Assembly (NCBI GenBank): GCA_029261135.1
Contig: JAJDBX010000046.1
Span: 264,257-328,256 of the forward strand
Direction: 5' to 3'
From: Nitrospirota bacterium
GTDB lineage: Bacteria > Nitrospirota > Nitrospiria > SBBL01 > JAADHI01
DNA: 64,000 bases
Shown piece by piece: positions 47,409 through 55,853 of this stretch (positions are counted from its first letter, which is position 1; each line of letters starts with the position of its first letter). The notes beneath the pieces are model-generated. The model worked only from the letters and a program-made list of their open reading frames with translations. It was not told where the DNA came from and did no database searches. A program made the position numbers and the translations under genes.

Positions 47409-49346
47409 TTATGACGATTCACCCGCTTTTTGACTAATTTTGACCACCACAAATTCAGCGGGTTTAAGTGGGGCAAAGCCGATTAAGACATTCACAATGC
47501 CAAGATCGATTTCCGCCTGTGTCGTAGTTTCAGCATCACATTTCACAAAAAAGGCTTTTGAAGGGGAATCACCCTGAAAGGCTCCCTGCCGAAAAAGAGT
47601 CGTCATAAATGATCCGATATTCAAACGGAGTGCGGCCCAAAGATCTACATCATTCGGCTCAAACACGGCCCATTGAATGCCGGCATAAATGCTGACGCGC
47701 AACATGATGGCCATCCGACGGACGGGAACGTACTTGTATTCCGGATCTGAAGAAATAGTTCTCGATCCCCAGGAAACAATGCCGGAGGACGAAAACCTGC
47801 GAAGGCAGTTCATATTGATCCGGTTTAAATTCCCCTGCTCGGTATCTGTCAGATTCACTGCAAGACCCACTGCACCATTGATGCTGGCTTCTGTCCCGGC
47901 CGGGGCTTTCCATACACCCCGTTTTGCATCAATTCTGGCAAATAAACCCGCGATATAACCCGAGGGCGGAAGAAGAACAGGTTCTGAGGATTGCCCTGAA
48001 AGGTCGAGTGATTTAATCCAGGGGAAATAGACCGCGCCGTAAGAATTGGGCGTGGTCAGTGCACTCCGAAAGGATTCCGCATCTGAAGCCTCAAGATCAT
48101 CCTGTGATGTTTCCCCGATATAAAAAATATCCTGAAGTGGCCGATTTTGACAGTAGGCCATGCCTTGGTCGACCATCGTCTCCGTGCCAACACCCGGGAC
48201 AGCAAGAAGACTAAAATCGGTTTTATTATCAAGCAGCGTAAAGCCTGCACTGTAAGAAAGTTCGTCTAGCGCGGCAATGCCATCGCTACCCAATGTGACC
48301 GCAGTGACCGGGGCTGTAATTGCTGCATCCCCAACCTGTATTGTTGCGGCGTTTGCAGGACGACGTACCGCAATCCCGTTTTCGGAATATCCCCTGTTGC
48401 CTTCCCCTAAATTAAGGCTGACTGCAGCATTTTCTGATGAAGCGTTCTGAATACGGACAGAGGAGCTGGTCGCTGTTGTCCCTGATCGAAGCAAGAGATG
48501 CTCATCTGTCAGGCTCCCTGGGTTCACCACGACACAGGTAAAACCAGAATACGCAGTCGGAGCCGTGCTGACCTTCAAAGGGGTCATCGCGGAAACAATG
48601 GTTTGTATATCAAGCGCAAGGGCAACAAGGGAGCCTAAGCTTGCCGTGATTGTCACAAGCTGGTAGCCATCACCATCCAGATTGATCTGAAAATTAAGAT
48701 TGGTGTTCGGTGGAACCGAAGGTAGGGTTCCACCACGATGGAAACCCCGCTGAAGACTCGTGTTCAGACCATCGACCTCAGCATCAATTAAATTTGAATT
48801 ATTGCTGAGAACATCCACGACGAAATTTGATGAAGCCGGATCCAGACTTAAATCATCATGGGTTTCTAATGGGGCAATATTGAGAAAGTCCTCGGGCACC
48901 AGATCAGCCACTTCTTGTTTACGAATACTGATTTTGAATGTGTTGCCACTGTCTGTGCTACCGTCTTCGATCTGAAGATAAAGTGAATTTCCCCAAACAC
49001 CACTGTTCTTTGCGCTAAAAGTGAGGCCATTGACCGGGGCACTTGCCCGATTTTGAACAGTCACATCTGCAATCGCGGTATCGGATCGTGTAATTCGGAC
49101 GACATAACATTGCCGCCCGCCATTGTTAAAACATTGGAATACAGATTCCGCTAAATACCCATCATTGATATACGATCCATAAAATTTCTGAAATTCGGTC
49201 CAACTGGTGACCCGTCTTGCTTCGTCATCTGGGCCCATTTCTGAAAGCCCGACAAATGCAGCCGTAGAGGTACTGGCTGCTTCAATAGGGCGAATGCCAC
49301 TCGAAACTTCTTCTACGTAGACCCCTGGGTAAGACAAAATTGCCAT
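47409..49346 (-). CDS. eCIS contractile sheath protein
   Basis: 645 residues. The start LSYPGVYVEEVSSGIRPIEA and the next segments TAAFVGLSEMGPDDEARRVT, SWTEFQKFYGS match phage tail sheath proteins. The C-terminal conserved domain is clear: RRMAIMLRVSIYAGIQWAVF, EPNDVDLWAALRLNIGSFMT, LFRQGAFQG and AEFVVVKISQKAG. The middle about 200-380 is a variable surface domain. The sheath contracts to drive the tube. It is the only sheath gene here. It lies near the promoter end of the operon, as expected for an abundant protein. Confidence 0.95.
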   Translation of the reverse strand: MAILSYPGVYVEEVSSGIRPIEAASTSTAAFVGLSEMGPDDEARRVTSWTEFQKFYGSYINDGYLAESVFQCFNNGGRQCYVVRITRSDTAIADVTVQNRASAPVNGLTFSAKNSGVWGNSLYLQIEDGSTDSGNTFKISIRKQEVADLVPEDFLNIAPLETHDDLSLDPASSNFVVDVLSNNSNLIDAEVDGLNTSLQRGFHRGGTLPSVPPNTNLNFQINLDGDGYQLVTITASLGSLVALALDIQTIVSAMTPLKVSTAPTAYSGFTCVVVNPGSLTDEHLLLRSGTTATSSSVRIQNASSENAAVSLNLGEGNRGYSENGIAVRRPANAATIQVGDAAITAPVTAVTLGSDGIAALDELSYSAGFTLLDNKTDFSLLAVPGVGTETMVDQGMAYCQNRPLQDIFYIGETSQDDLEASDAESFRSALTTPNSYGAVYFPWIKSLDLSGQSSEPVLLPPSGYIAGLFARIDAKRGVWKAPAGTEASINGAVGLAVNLTDTEQGNLNRINMNCLRRFSSSGIVSWGSRTISSDPEYKYVPVRRMAIMLRVSIYAGIQWAVFEPNDVDLWAALRLNIGSFMTTLFRQGAFQGDSPSKAFFVKCDAETTTQAEIDLGIVNVLIGFAPLKPAEFVVVKISQKAGESS

Positions 49347-49375
49347 TTTATCCCCCTCCTTTCAATATGAGAGTT

Positions 49376-49618
49376 TTATTTTTTTCGTTTTAGCGATTTG
49401 CGTTTCGTTTTAGCGCTTGGCGCTTTTTGCGTCCCCTTTTTAACCTCTTGCAGGACAATCACATGTCGCCCCTGAAGTTTTTTTACTTTTTCATTGTTGC
49501 TCACCTCTCCTTCGACGATTTCGGATGAAGTGCTTCCAGGCGAAAGATGCAAGGATACGCCACTGTTTAGACGCATTAATACAGGCCTGTTGGTTAGGTT
49601 TTTAATCTCTAGGGGCAT
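49376..49618 (-). CDS. Small basic protein at the head of the eCIS operon
   Basis: The ATG at 49618 is preceded by GGAGG (49627-49631), so it is preferred over the upstream ATG at 49633. The 80-residue product has a beta-rich N-terminal half (LEIKNLTNRPVLMRLNSGVS, LHLSPGSTSSEIVEGEV) and a strongly basic tail (KSLKRKK). I do not know the family. As first gene before the sheath it may be an assembly factor or decoration protein; the basic tail could bind nucleic acid or an acidic surface. Confidence 0.65.
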   Translation of the reverse strand: MPLEIKNLTNRPVLMRLNSGVSLHLSPGSTSSEIVEGEVSNNEKVKKLQGRHVIVLQEVKKGTQKAPSAKTKRKSLKRKK

Positions 49619-49699
49619 AACAGTTCCTCCCATTCAGTTTATTTTGGATCGCGGTGGCAGTTCAAAAAAATACAGGTTGGCAAGCAGGCCTTACATGGA

Positions 49700-49729
49700 G
49701 AATTTTGAGTGCCGTATCACTCAAAATTC
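49700..49729. promoter_or_regulatory. Perfect 12-bp palindrome upstream of the eCIS operon
   Basis: GAATTTTGAGTG and CACTCAAAATTC, separated by 6 bases, lie 82-111 bases upstream of the first eCIS start codon. The position fits an operator or the leader of the transcript. No cognate regulator gene was recognised in the window. Confidence 0.45.
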
Positions 49730-49872
49730 AGGCATGTGTCTAAGTTAAAAAAAGACAGGCCATTATTATACAAAATAAGATATCTGAATAAAACCTCTTT
49801 TAAATGTAGATATGAAAGGAATATCCTAAATACGTTACAGATGAGGCGAAACTTTTGGATAAAAATTCATCC

Positions 49873-49922
49873 GACCACTTTAGGATGCCTTGACACCACT
49901 TTCGGAGTTTCCTAAAGTGGTC
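49873..49922. promoter_or_regulatory. Perfect 13-bp inverted repeat in the divergent region
   Basis: GACCACTTTAGGA (49873-49885) and TCCTAAAGTGGTC (49910-49922) flank a 24-base loop that holds a third near-copy of the half-site, CCACTTTCGGA (49896-49906). It lies between the eCIS operon and the divergent exonuclease gene. Repeated half-sites suggest a regulator binding site; a hairpin or terminator role is also possible. Confidence 0.5.
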
Positions 49923-49948
49923 ATCTTGTTCATATGGTTCAAAATAGG

Positions 49949-50479
49949 ATGAATATTGTCTACTTTGATTTAGAAACACAGAAAAGTGCTGATGAGGTCG
50001 GGGGCTGGGGGAACAAACATCTAATGCGCGTTTCCATCGGGGTGACTTATTCCTCTGCAGAGGATCGCTTTCAAGCCTTCGAAGAAGAGGACATGCCAAA
50101 GTTGATTTCGGAATTAAAGCGGGCAGACCTGGTCATTGGTTACAATAGTATTGGTTTTGATTATGCCGTGCTGTCTTACTACAGTAACTTTAATTTTTCA
50201 AAGTTGCCAAGCTGTGATTTGATGCTGGATCTTAAGAAAAATTCAGGCGTACGCCTGAAGCTCGATAATGTTGCACAGACAACACTACAAACGGGAAAAT
50301 CGGCGCATGGCCTCACTGCGCTAAAATGGTTTCATGAAGGTGCGTTTGCAAAGATTGCCCTCTATTGCAAAGAAGATGTCCGCATTACCCGCGATGTGCA
50401 TCGTTTTGGCCAAGACAAGCAGTGTGTCTATTACACCGATAAAAAAAATCAGATCAAAAAAATCGCGGTGGACTGGTAA
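49949..50479 (+). CDS. RNase H-like (DEDD-type) exonuclease domain protein
   Basis: A 176-residue protein; an in-frame ATG at 49934 is an alternative start. NIVYFDLETQ gives the first Asp and Glu of a DEDD exonuclease, LVIGYNSIGFDYAVL the second Asp region, and IALYCKEDVRITRDVH the last Asp. This pattern fits the YprB-like RNase H_2 family, which has a single 3'-5' exonuclease-like domain. The substrate is not known. It is divergent from the eCIS operon and about 97 bases before lgt. Confidence 0.78.
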   Translation: MNIVYFDLETQKSADEVGGWGNKHLMRVSIGVTYSSAEDRFQAFEEEDMPKLISELKRADLVIGYNSIGFDYAVLSYYSNFNFSKLPSCDLMLDLKKNSGVRLKLDNVAQTTLQTGKSAHGLTALKWFHEGAFAKIALYCKEDVRITRDVHRFGQDKQCVYYTDKKNQIKKIAVDW

Positions 50480-50576
50480 TCCCTCTGTCTTTTAAAAGAA
50501 CATTCTCCCACCTTCCTTTTCATTTTCCGTCTATGATATATTGAACGGCTCCAGTAATCACTTAGGTTAAGCACAA

Positions 50577-51362
50577 ATGATTCCATATCCCAATATCGAC
50601 CCTGTTTTTTTTCGGATCGGCCCGCTCTCTTTTCGCTGGTATGGAATGATGTATGCCCTCTCATTCATCTCGGCCATCTTTATTATTCGATATATTGCAC
50701 TAAAAAAGGCCATTAAAATTTCCCAAGAACAGATTTCTGATTTAATGCTTTATGGTGCGATTGGCGTCATTTTGGGCGGGCGATTGGGCTATGTCTTGTT
50801 TTATAACCCCGGTTACTATTTTTCAAACCCCTCCAAAATTATCGCGGTCTGGGAAGGCGGCATGTCTTTTCATGGGGGTCTGATCGGGGCGATATTGGGC
50901 GGCATCTATTTTTGCAGGCGCTTTAACTTTCCAATCTATCAAATTGCCGATGTGGCGATTGTGCCTGCACCCCTTGGTTTGGGGCTTGGGAGAATCGGGA
51001 ACTTTATGAATGGTGAACTCTTTGGTCGAGAGACCGATGTTTCATGGTGCATGATTTTTCCGGGAGGGGGTGATGTGTGTCGTCACCCTTCTCAGCTGTA
51101 TGAGGCCGGACTTGAAGGGGGGGCGCTTTTTGTCATTCTTTGGTTTCTTTCAAAACGGAATTTAGCTCCCGGTGTTGTTTTTTGGTCAATGATTTTAGGC
51201 TATGGTGTTTTTCGATTTATTGTCGAATTTGCCCGAGAACCGGATGCCCACATTGGTTTTCTGATGGGGATATTCTCAATGGGACAGCTCTTAAGCACCC
51301 CCATGATTCTACTCGGACTTTTTATGATCTGGCGGCAACAGCGGGATTTCTCTACGGCTTAA
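50577..51362 (+). CDS. lgt: Prolipoprotein diacylglyceryl transferase
   Basis: A 261-residue polytopic inner-membrane enzyme. Conserved Lgt features are FFRIGPLSFRWYGMMYALSF, GGRLGYVLFYNPGYY, WEGGMSFHGGLIGAILGG, the signature LGLGLGRIGNFMNGELFGRE and HPSQLYEAGLEG. It transfers diacylglycerol from phosphatidylglycerol to the lipobox Cys of prolipoproteins, such as the haem lipoprotein at 17014-17475. Normal length and intact. Its stop overlaps the stop of the convergent pentapeptide protein gene. Confidence 0.96.
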   Translation: MIPYPNIDPVFFRIGPLSFRWYGMMYALSFISAIFIIRYIALKKAIKISQEQISDLMLYGAIGVILGGRLGYVLFYNPGYYFSNPSKIIAVWEGGMSFHGGLIGAILGGIYFCRRFNFPIYQIADVAIVPAPLGLGLGRIGNFMNGELFGRETDVSWCMIFPGGGDVCRHPSQLYEAGLEGGALFVILWFLSKRNLAPGVVFWSMILGYGVFRFIVEFAREPDAHIGFLMGIFSMGQLLSTPMILLGLFMIWRQQRDFSTA

Positions 51363-53128
51363 AAAATGCCGGTGACCAGTCTATTCACGATTGGCACCGT
51401 GTTGGTTAATGTGACCGAGAGTGCCGCCAAAAAGTAGAGCCCGACAAGCCATTCGACAAGCACAATATATTTATAGTTGATCCCCATCATTTTTCCGGAA
51501 ATCGTCTTATTTCTCACGCCAATCTTCATCAGGATCACCGCGCTGAACCAGAAGATATTGAAAAAATTTGAAAGGGAATGCTGCGGGTTTTCTAAAACAG
51601 GTTCAGAGGAATAGTTGATTGGAAAATCAAACAACCGAAGCCGAAACGCATCATCCGGGTTCTGAGAGGGCTTTAAATCTCCACGGGCATAAATGAGCGT
51701 GAAAAACAAATTGATGCCGAAACACCACAGGATGATCCAATAGATTCGCATCCCAAAACCCGATGTCCCCCACCAAACTAACCCAAAAACTTGTTGAAGA
51801 GGATCGCCTTGTAGGGCTTTGTCTTGTCGTACCACATCGAGTTCAATCTTTTTAGAATGATAATAAGCCTCGTTGGCATCGTCTAACAGATTTTGATTCC
51901 GAAAATTTGTTTCAAGTCCTGAGAGTGCCTGAGAAAGCGGTTCGATTCGCCCTATTTTTGAAGGTGCGATCTCTTCTTCTTCCTCTTTTTCTAAATCTAT
52001 GAAACTGGTGACTTTTTCTTCAGAGTCGTTCAGCCAAAGATGAATGCCTGGCAGTTGAGCCCATGTGATTTTCAGATCGTTAAATCGCACATAAGATAGC
52101 GCGAATTTATGTGTTATTCGAAAGCTGGCATCCGTAAAATCCGCTTCACTTTTAAAACGCACATTTTCCAAGGCACTTTGGTAGCTAAAGTTTGTTCTGA
52201 GAAAATAAACGCTGCCCCCAAAAACAACATCCCTTAACACAAAAGAAGACAATAAGATGGTGTCTGAAAAATCCACATCCGCTTCAAAAATGATGTCCTG
52301 TATATGGCTGTCTCTAATAATTGCTTTTCTGAAATCGATCCGACCCACCAAAACAGCCGTGCTGCTCTGAGAAGAATCCCAATCCAACTCTCCAATGGTT
52401 GTTTCACGAAAATCACCATATCCTTTGATCTGTGCGCTTCGAAAAGAAAGCCTCTGTTTAAAGACAGATTTTTTGAAATAAGCCAGACTGTTAAATATTG
52501 TCCGATCGAAGTCAGCACGATCAAAAAAAGAAGATAGTTCAAAATCAGCATCTCCCTTAAAGATCGTCAGACTAAAATCGGCGCCCCCTTTGAAGATCGC
52601 AGAATTAAAACCCGAATCTCCATCGAATAACACCTCTCTAAAATTAGCATCACCTCCAAAGATCGTTCCTATAAATGTGGAAAACCCCTTAAAGGAAGAG
52701 CTGTTAAAACTCGCAAAGCGCTTAAAAGTACACAGGCTGAAATCAACATCACCATTGAAAACTGTCTCTTGAAATGAAATTTCTTTATTGAATTCGATAT
52801 TGTCTGTGATCAGCGAATGAGAATTTTCCGGGATGGATTGGATTTCAGAATGGATGATTTGGATGCGGTTGCCGACCATGTTATGAAGCGCGTGTTTTGT
52901 AAAATCTAAACCATTCACGATCACCGCATCTTTGATGTTTATGTCATAGTTTGTTGCAAAGATGATATCGATGAGGTCCTCTCCATCGACAATAACTCCT
53001 TGAACCTCTTCCTCTTTTTCAAATTTTGATAATAGATCGTCTCGGCTAATCCGGACTTTGGGCGACTCTTCTGTGAAACCTGGGCTGGGTATGAGCGGGA
53101 GGAACAGGAAAATTGAAAGGAGTCGCAT
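51359..53128 (-). CDS. Exported pentapeptide-like repeat protein with C-terminal channel-like membrane domain
   Basis: The likely start is ATG 53128, which gives a signal peptide (MRLLSIFLFLPLIPSPGFT) and avoids overlap with the upstream gene; the frame remains open to 53173. Residues about 100-360 are pentapeptide-like repeats with a recurring F every five (DFSLCTFKRFASFNSSSF, ANFREVLFDGDSGFNSAIF), predicted to form a right-handed beta helix. After an acidic linker (EKEEEEE) the C-terminal about 170 residues have two to three membrane helices (IYWIILWCFGINLFFTLIYA; YIVLVEWLVGLYFLAALSV) in an ion-channel-like layout. It may sense or scaffold in the periplasm; function unknown. Confidence 0.7.
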   Translation of the reverse strand: MRLLSIFLFLPLIPSPGFTEESPKVRISRDDLLSKFEKEEEVQGVIVDGEDLIDIIFATNYDINIKDAVIVNGLDFTKHALHNMVGNRIQIIHSEIQSIPENSHSLITDNIEFNKEISFQETVFNGDVDFSLCTFKRFASFNSSSFKGFSTFIGTIFGGDANFREVLFDGDSGFNSAIFKGGADFSLTIFKGDADFELSSFFDRADFDRTIFNSLAYFKKSVFKQRLSFRSAQIKGYGDFRETTIGELDWDSSQSSTAVLVGRIDFRKAIIRDSHIQDIIFEADVDFSDTILLSSFVLRDVVFGGSVYFLRTNFSYQSALENVRFKSEADFTDASFRITHKFALSYVRFNDLKITWAQLPGIHLWLNDSEEKVTSFIDLEKEEEEEIAPSKIGRIEPLSQALSGLETNFRNQNLLDDANEAYYHSKKIELDVVRQDKALQGDPLQQVFGLVWWGTSGFGMRIYWIILWCFGINLFFTLIYARGDLKPSQNPDDAFRLRLFDFPINYSSEPVLENPQHSLSNFFNIFWFSAVILMKIGVRNKTISGKMMGINYKYIVLVEWLVGLYFLAALSVTLTNTVPIVNRLVTGIF

Positions 53129-53151
53129 TTTTATTTTAAGCAATTTTTTGT

Positions 53152-54453
53152 TTATCCATACAAATAGGAGCAAGCGACAATGGCAGCGATAATCCCGGCA
53201 AGGTCTGCCGTCAATCCTGCAGCAAGCGCATGACGGCTTTTTCGCACCTGTACCGCTCCGAAGTAAACCGCGATGACATAAAAAGTGGTTTCGGTTGATC
53301 CTTGAAAGGTACTCACAAGGTAGCCGATATAGCTATCCGGGCCAATGGCAGGATTGTTGATGGTTTCCGCCAAAAGACCGTATGCTCCCGAACCGGATAA
53401 GGGACGCATTAATGCCATGGGTAAGGCTTCTGCGGGAAGCCCCACAAAGCTTGTGATCGGCGCGATGACATCGATCATTAAGTCCAGGACCCCACTGTTT
53501 CTCAACATCCCTACTGCAACTAAAATGGCAACTAAAAATGGAATGATCTTGATCGCAACCTGGAAACCTTCCTTTGCACCTTCAACAAAAACTTCGTAAA
53601 TGCTCACTTTTTGTATGAGACCAAATGTCAATAACGTTATTGTTAATCCCGGCACAACCCAAGGGCCGATATTTTTACCATAAAAAATGGCCACTGGAAT
53701 CAAAAAGAATAAAATACCCAGGGCCGCATACGAGACCGAAGTTGGATAGGAATTTTCTCCTTCCGGCGGAAGATCCGGCATTTGGCTTGCTTCCGGTGTA
53801 TGCCCTTTTTCAAGCGAAGCCTCTTCCTGGTTTTCAAACGATTGCCTTGAAAACCCTTGATAGCATTTGGCCGAAATAATCGCGACGACCGTTGAGCAGA
53901 GTGTTGCAAAGAGCGTTGTGGCCAATATCCCGGCAGGATCTAAAGATCCTGCCGCAGCACGTAGCGCAATCACGCCCGTGGGCAATAAAGTCACACTAGA
54001 GGTATTGATCGCCAAAAAAAGGGCCATGGCATTGGTCGCCGTGCCTTTGTGCGCATTCAGCTTGTCGAGTTCCTGCATGGCACGAATTCCGAAAGGGGTT
54101 GCAGCATTCCCGAGGCCCATCGCATTTGCAGATATATTTAAAATCATGGCTCCCATTGCGGGATGATCTGCTGGAACATCGGGGAAGAGACGCACCATAA
54201 GGGGTCGGACAAGCCGCGCGATCATTTTGAGTAAGCCGCCTTCTTCCGCGACTTTCATCAATCCCAGAAAAAAGGCCATGACCCCGACCAGGCCAATGGC
54301 GAGTTCCATCGAACCCTTTGCCGATTGAATCATCCCTTCAGTAAGTTGCTGCATGGGCGCAACTTCATCAGGGGTGATCGCGACCCAAGTGAGTTGATCG
54401 TAGCCTGTATACAGAAAAGCAATCGATATCAAAAGATAAAAAATGATGTTCAT
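53152..54453 (-). CDS. Fused SpmA-SpmB-type membrane protein (nucleoside recognition domain)
   Basis: A 433-residue polytopic membrane protein. The N-terminal half has SMELAIGLVGVMAFFLGLMK, MILNISANAMGLGNAATPFG and the nucleoside-recognition (Gate) pattern of SpmA. The C-terminal half has IIPFLVAILVAVGMLRNSGV, and RPLSGSGAYGLLAE, SYIGYLVSTFQGSTETTFYV of SpmB. SpmA/B are needed for spore maturation in Bacillus, but fusions occur widely in non-spore-formers where the role (perhaps transport) is unknown. Intact. A hydrophilic loop links the halves (QESFENQEEASLEKGHTPE region). Confidence 0.88.
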   Translation of the reverse strand: MNIIFYLLISIAFLYTGYDQLTWVAITPDEVAPMQQLTEGMIQSAKGSMELAIGLVGVMAFFLGLMKVAEEGGLLKMIARLVRPLMVRLFPDVPADHPAMGAMILNISANAMGLGNAATPFGIRAMQELDKLNAHKGTATNAMALFLAINTSSVTLLPTGVIALRAAAGSLDPAGILATTLFATLCSTVVAIISAKCYQGFSRQSFENQEEASLEKGHTPEASQMPDLPPEGENSYPTSVSYAALGILFFLIPVAIFYGKNIGPWVVPGLTITLLTFGLIQKVSIYEVFVEGAKEGFQVAIKIIPFLVAILVAVGMLRNSGVLDLMIDVIAPITSFVGLPAEALPMALMRPLSGSGAYGLLAETINNPAIGPDSYIGYLVSTFQGSTETTFYVIAVYFGAVQVRKSRHALAAGLTADLAGIIAAIVACSYLYG

Positions 54454-54562
54454 TTTTGAATCACCAATGGAGGGAATGACGGTATTATACTTAATCTAAG
54501 CATGGAAATGTGAATTTTAAAATGGGGTATTCCAGGTAAGCTCGTCTTAATCAGTGCTTTTT

Positions 54563-55110
54563 TTAGATTTTAGAACTCAGCTCCCGGACTTCGACAAGTT
54601 GATCCGCTTTTCTGGGTAGGCCGAATAAAAACCCTTGAACCAAGGAGATGCCCGGGTCGATTGTCCTAGGGGGCGTTCTCAATTAACGTGAACGCCCCCT
54701 AGACGAAACGCCACCTGTTTGAGGACGCTATCTCCCGCCTGGGACCCTAACATCGTTGACGGCTTTAAAGGCGTCAAGGCACAGACCATTACTGCAAAAA
54801 GGGTCTTTTTTCGAAAGGCTCTCTAGATTTTTCTTGAATGCGAAAATCAAAATATCGCCTATTGTATAGCTTTGTCAGCGGATCGCGAATGGTCTGCTCT
54901 TCCAAGGCCTCTTCCGCTTTTTGGCGGGAGAGGCTCATTTGATTGAAGCCTCCTCAAGTTCCCCTATCTCATCTTTCTATTTGACAGGAATGAGAGAAGG
55001 CCATTTCCTGGTAGAAATCACCTTTGATGCGATAGAAAGGTGTTGAAAGGCGGGGTCTCTGGCTTCTACGGCGAGTTGACCTCTGAGCTTAGGTCTTGAT
55101 CTCGATTCCT
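54563..55110 (-). pseudogene. Remnant of a HAMP-GGDEF-EAL signalling gene
   Basis: Read from 55110 downwards, the fragments match a c-di-GMP protein: a HAMP-like end (KDEIGELEEASIK), a stop/frameshift, then SLSRQKAEEALEEQTIRDPL, TKLYNRRYFDF (GGDEF start, 54938-54789), a stop, a gap holding a palindrome, and finally GISLVQGFLFGLPRKADQLV (EAL C-terminus, stop at 54563). The middle of both catalytic domains is missing, so the gene is dead. Confidence 0.75.
54666..54702. repeat. Perfect 13-bp palindrome inside the broken GGDEF-EAL gene
   Basis: CTAGGGGGCGTTC (54666-54678) and GAACGCCCCCTAG (54690-54702), 11-base loop. It sits exactly where the GGDEF and EAL remnants should join, so it may be the scar or a minimal remnant of a mobile element. 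CTAG ends are also seen as IS target duplications. Confidence 0.5.
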
Positions 55111-55452
55111 ATTTTACAAAGGGAATATTTGATATTTTTACAGTCCCACATAAGTTATCCCATTGGGTTAGCTCTAGCAATCGGGATGGATAGGAAAATG
55201 GAAGGCTCTGCTCTATCTTTCAGGTTTGGATAAAGAGAGAAAACTCAAATTTGAAGGGTCATTTGTGCCATAAAAATTTTTATCCCGCAGTAAAATGCGG
55301 TGCCAGTAGAGGTAGTTCTCAATAATCGGCTGACCCCGCTGTTGAGTTTAATCCCTTTCATTATTCTTATTTTGGATGTTTTAGACGGTAAAAGAGATCC
55401 CTTACAAAAGCTTGATGTCTCGGATGAGGGACAACTCGGTGGTAGAAACTTG
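55111..55452. other. Intergenic region with a short unknown coding fragment
   Basis: About 340 bases without an intact gene. On the - strand a short open stretch near 55340-55220 reads like protein (QPIIENYLYWHRILLRDKN), but it has no start and no family I recognise. It could be a gene remnant. No RNA or repeat was identified. Confidence 0.35.
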
Positions 55453-55812
55453 CTAATTCTTGATGTCTGACCAAACCGCATATTCATTAGCATTCGGGTC
55501 ACCAAAATGAAATCGACGCCCCCCTGGAAACGAAAATATCGGTTTTAGGATTGCGCCTCCGGCATGCGTTATTTTTGATTGGGTTTGCTCTAGGTTTTTA
55601 CTGTAGAAAACAATCAGCGCACTGCCGTTTTTAGTGGATGAAGATAAATCGGATTTAAAAAAACCACCGTCAATCCCTTCATTTGAAAACGCCGTGTAAT
55701 CTGGGCCGTAATCGACAAACGACCAAGCAAAAACAGCAGTAAAAAATACTTTCGTGGCCGCCAAATCTTTTGCCGGGAATTCAACATAATTTATTTTTTC
55801 GTGCTTATTCAT
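55453..55812 (-). CDS. VOC-family (glyoxalase/bleomycin-resistance fold) protein
   Basis: A 119-residue protein. INYVEFPAKDLAATKVFFTA, then VFAWSFVDYGPDYTAFSNEG, GGFFKSDL and the second beta-alpha-beta-beta-beta unit (ALIVFYSKNLEQTQSKITHA, GGAILKPIFSFPGGRRFHF, GDPNANEYAVWS) match VOC proteins. Likely metal ligands are Glu11 and Glu112 (NEYAVW). Substrate unknown. It follows the 285-residue gene on the same strand by about 40 bases. Confidence 0.85.
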   Translation of the reverse strand: MNKHEKINYVEFPAKDLAATKVFFTAVFAWSFVDYGPDYTAFSNEGIDGGFFKSDLSSSTKNGSALIVFYSKNLEQTQSKITHAGGAILKPIFSFPGGRRFHFGDPNANEYAVWSDIKN

Positions 55813-55853
55813 TACTTCGTTTCCTGTTTATGCATAACAGGTTGAGCGACGGG

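Noticed and set aside
28275..49618. Prophage or T6SS instead of eCIS
   Set aside because: No capsid, terminase, integrase or lysis genes and no T6SS membrane complex (TssJLM) genes; presence of DUF4157 cargo, Pvc16-type cap and eCIS-type AAA+ ATPase favours eCIS.
55245..55505. 86-codon - strand frame overlapping the end of the VOC gene
   Set aside because: It overlaps the VOC gene in another frame and reads poorly; only a short stretch in a different frame looked protein-like and is noted as an unknown fragment.
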